NCBI GenBank assembly: GCA_008711295.1 | Contig: VUYV01000011.1 | Location: 905,646-969,645, forward strand | Length of the DNA stretch: 64,000 nt | Direction: 5' to 3' | DNA from: Anarhynchus alexandrinus | Taxonomy: Eukaryota; Chordata; Aves; Charadriiformes; Charadriidae | Shown here: positions 63,984 through 64,000 of the stretch, one piece after another | Numbering within the stretch: the stretch's first letter is position 1 | How the letters are laid out: every line of letters starts with the position of its first letter | Notes under the pieces: model-generated | The model's database searches: none | What the model was told of the DNA's origin: nothing | What the model saw: only the letters and a program-made list of their open reading frames with translations | Position numbers and translations under genes: made by a program

Positions 63984-64000
63984 GGGGGGGGGGGGGGGGG
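63984..64000. repeat. G17 run at the window edge
   Basis: The window stops inside a run of at least 17 G's. Its full length is unknown from here. Such runs can form G-quadruplexes and often mark assembly or sequencing trouble. Confidence 0.85.

Noticed and set aside
1..64000. tRNA, snRNA, known microRNA, endogenous retrovirus and CRISPR signatures
   Set aside because: No B-box-like GGTTCGAATCC, no LTR pair, no retroviral gene motifs and no regularly spaced repeats were seen by eye.

Overview
The window reads as a sauropsid, most likely bird, nuclear genome segment. The main evidence is a CR1 LINE 3' end at 8627-9146. It carries the CR1 reverse-transcriptase C-terminus, a typical 'aaggtcc..ttccaacc' tail and the CR1 octamer microsatellite ATTCTATG/ATTCTAAG. 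A second, very short CR1 3' stub lies at 55213-55265. Only two recognisable transposon pieces, no SINEs, and an AT-rich background with isolated CpG-dense islets fit an intron or intergenic part of an avian macrochromosome. This is inference from composition and repeats, not a species call.

No complete gene is visible. The only long reading frame I can name is the 5'-truncated CR1 ORF2 (8630-9055). The other open frames of 60-120 codons are what chance gives in 64 kb. Several short minus-strand segments look like internal exons: an AG acceptor, a GT donor and one open frame. The best is a phase-compatible pair at 32313-32478 and 31251-31326; others lie at 12520-12574, 20364-20422, 24507-24555, 26776-26831, 33800-33844, 43639-43707, 44461-44528, 53115-53180 and 59981-60036. 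I match none of them to a protein family. Phase breaks between several neighbours, and the ease of finding such segments by chance, mean they are hypotheses of a minus-strand gene rather than a gene model.

Layout: 1-8.6 kb is AT-rich non-coding DNA with a small CpG islet near 4.0 kb. 8.6-9.1 kb is the CR1. 9.1-14.4 kb holds a perfect RFX-type palindrome at 11916-11931, a GC/CpG-richer block at 13.5-13.8 kb and a hydrophobic open frame near 14.1-14.4 kb. 17.5 kb has a 38-bp tandem duplication, and 19.04-19.16 kb a compact CpG cluster. 20-60 kb is AT-rich and holds most of the exon candidates. The window ends in a 17-base G run. I see no tRNA, rRNA, CRISPR array, endogenous retrovirus or new multi-gene system.
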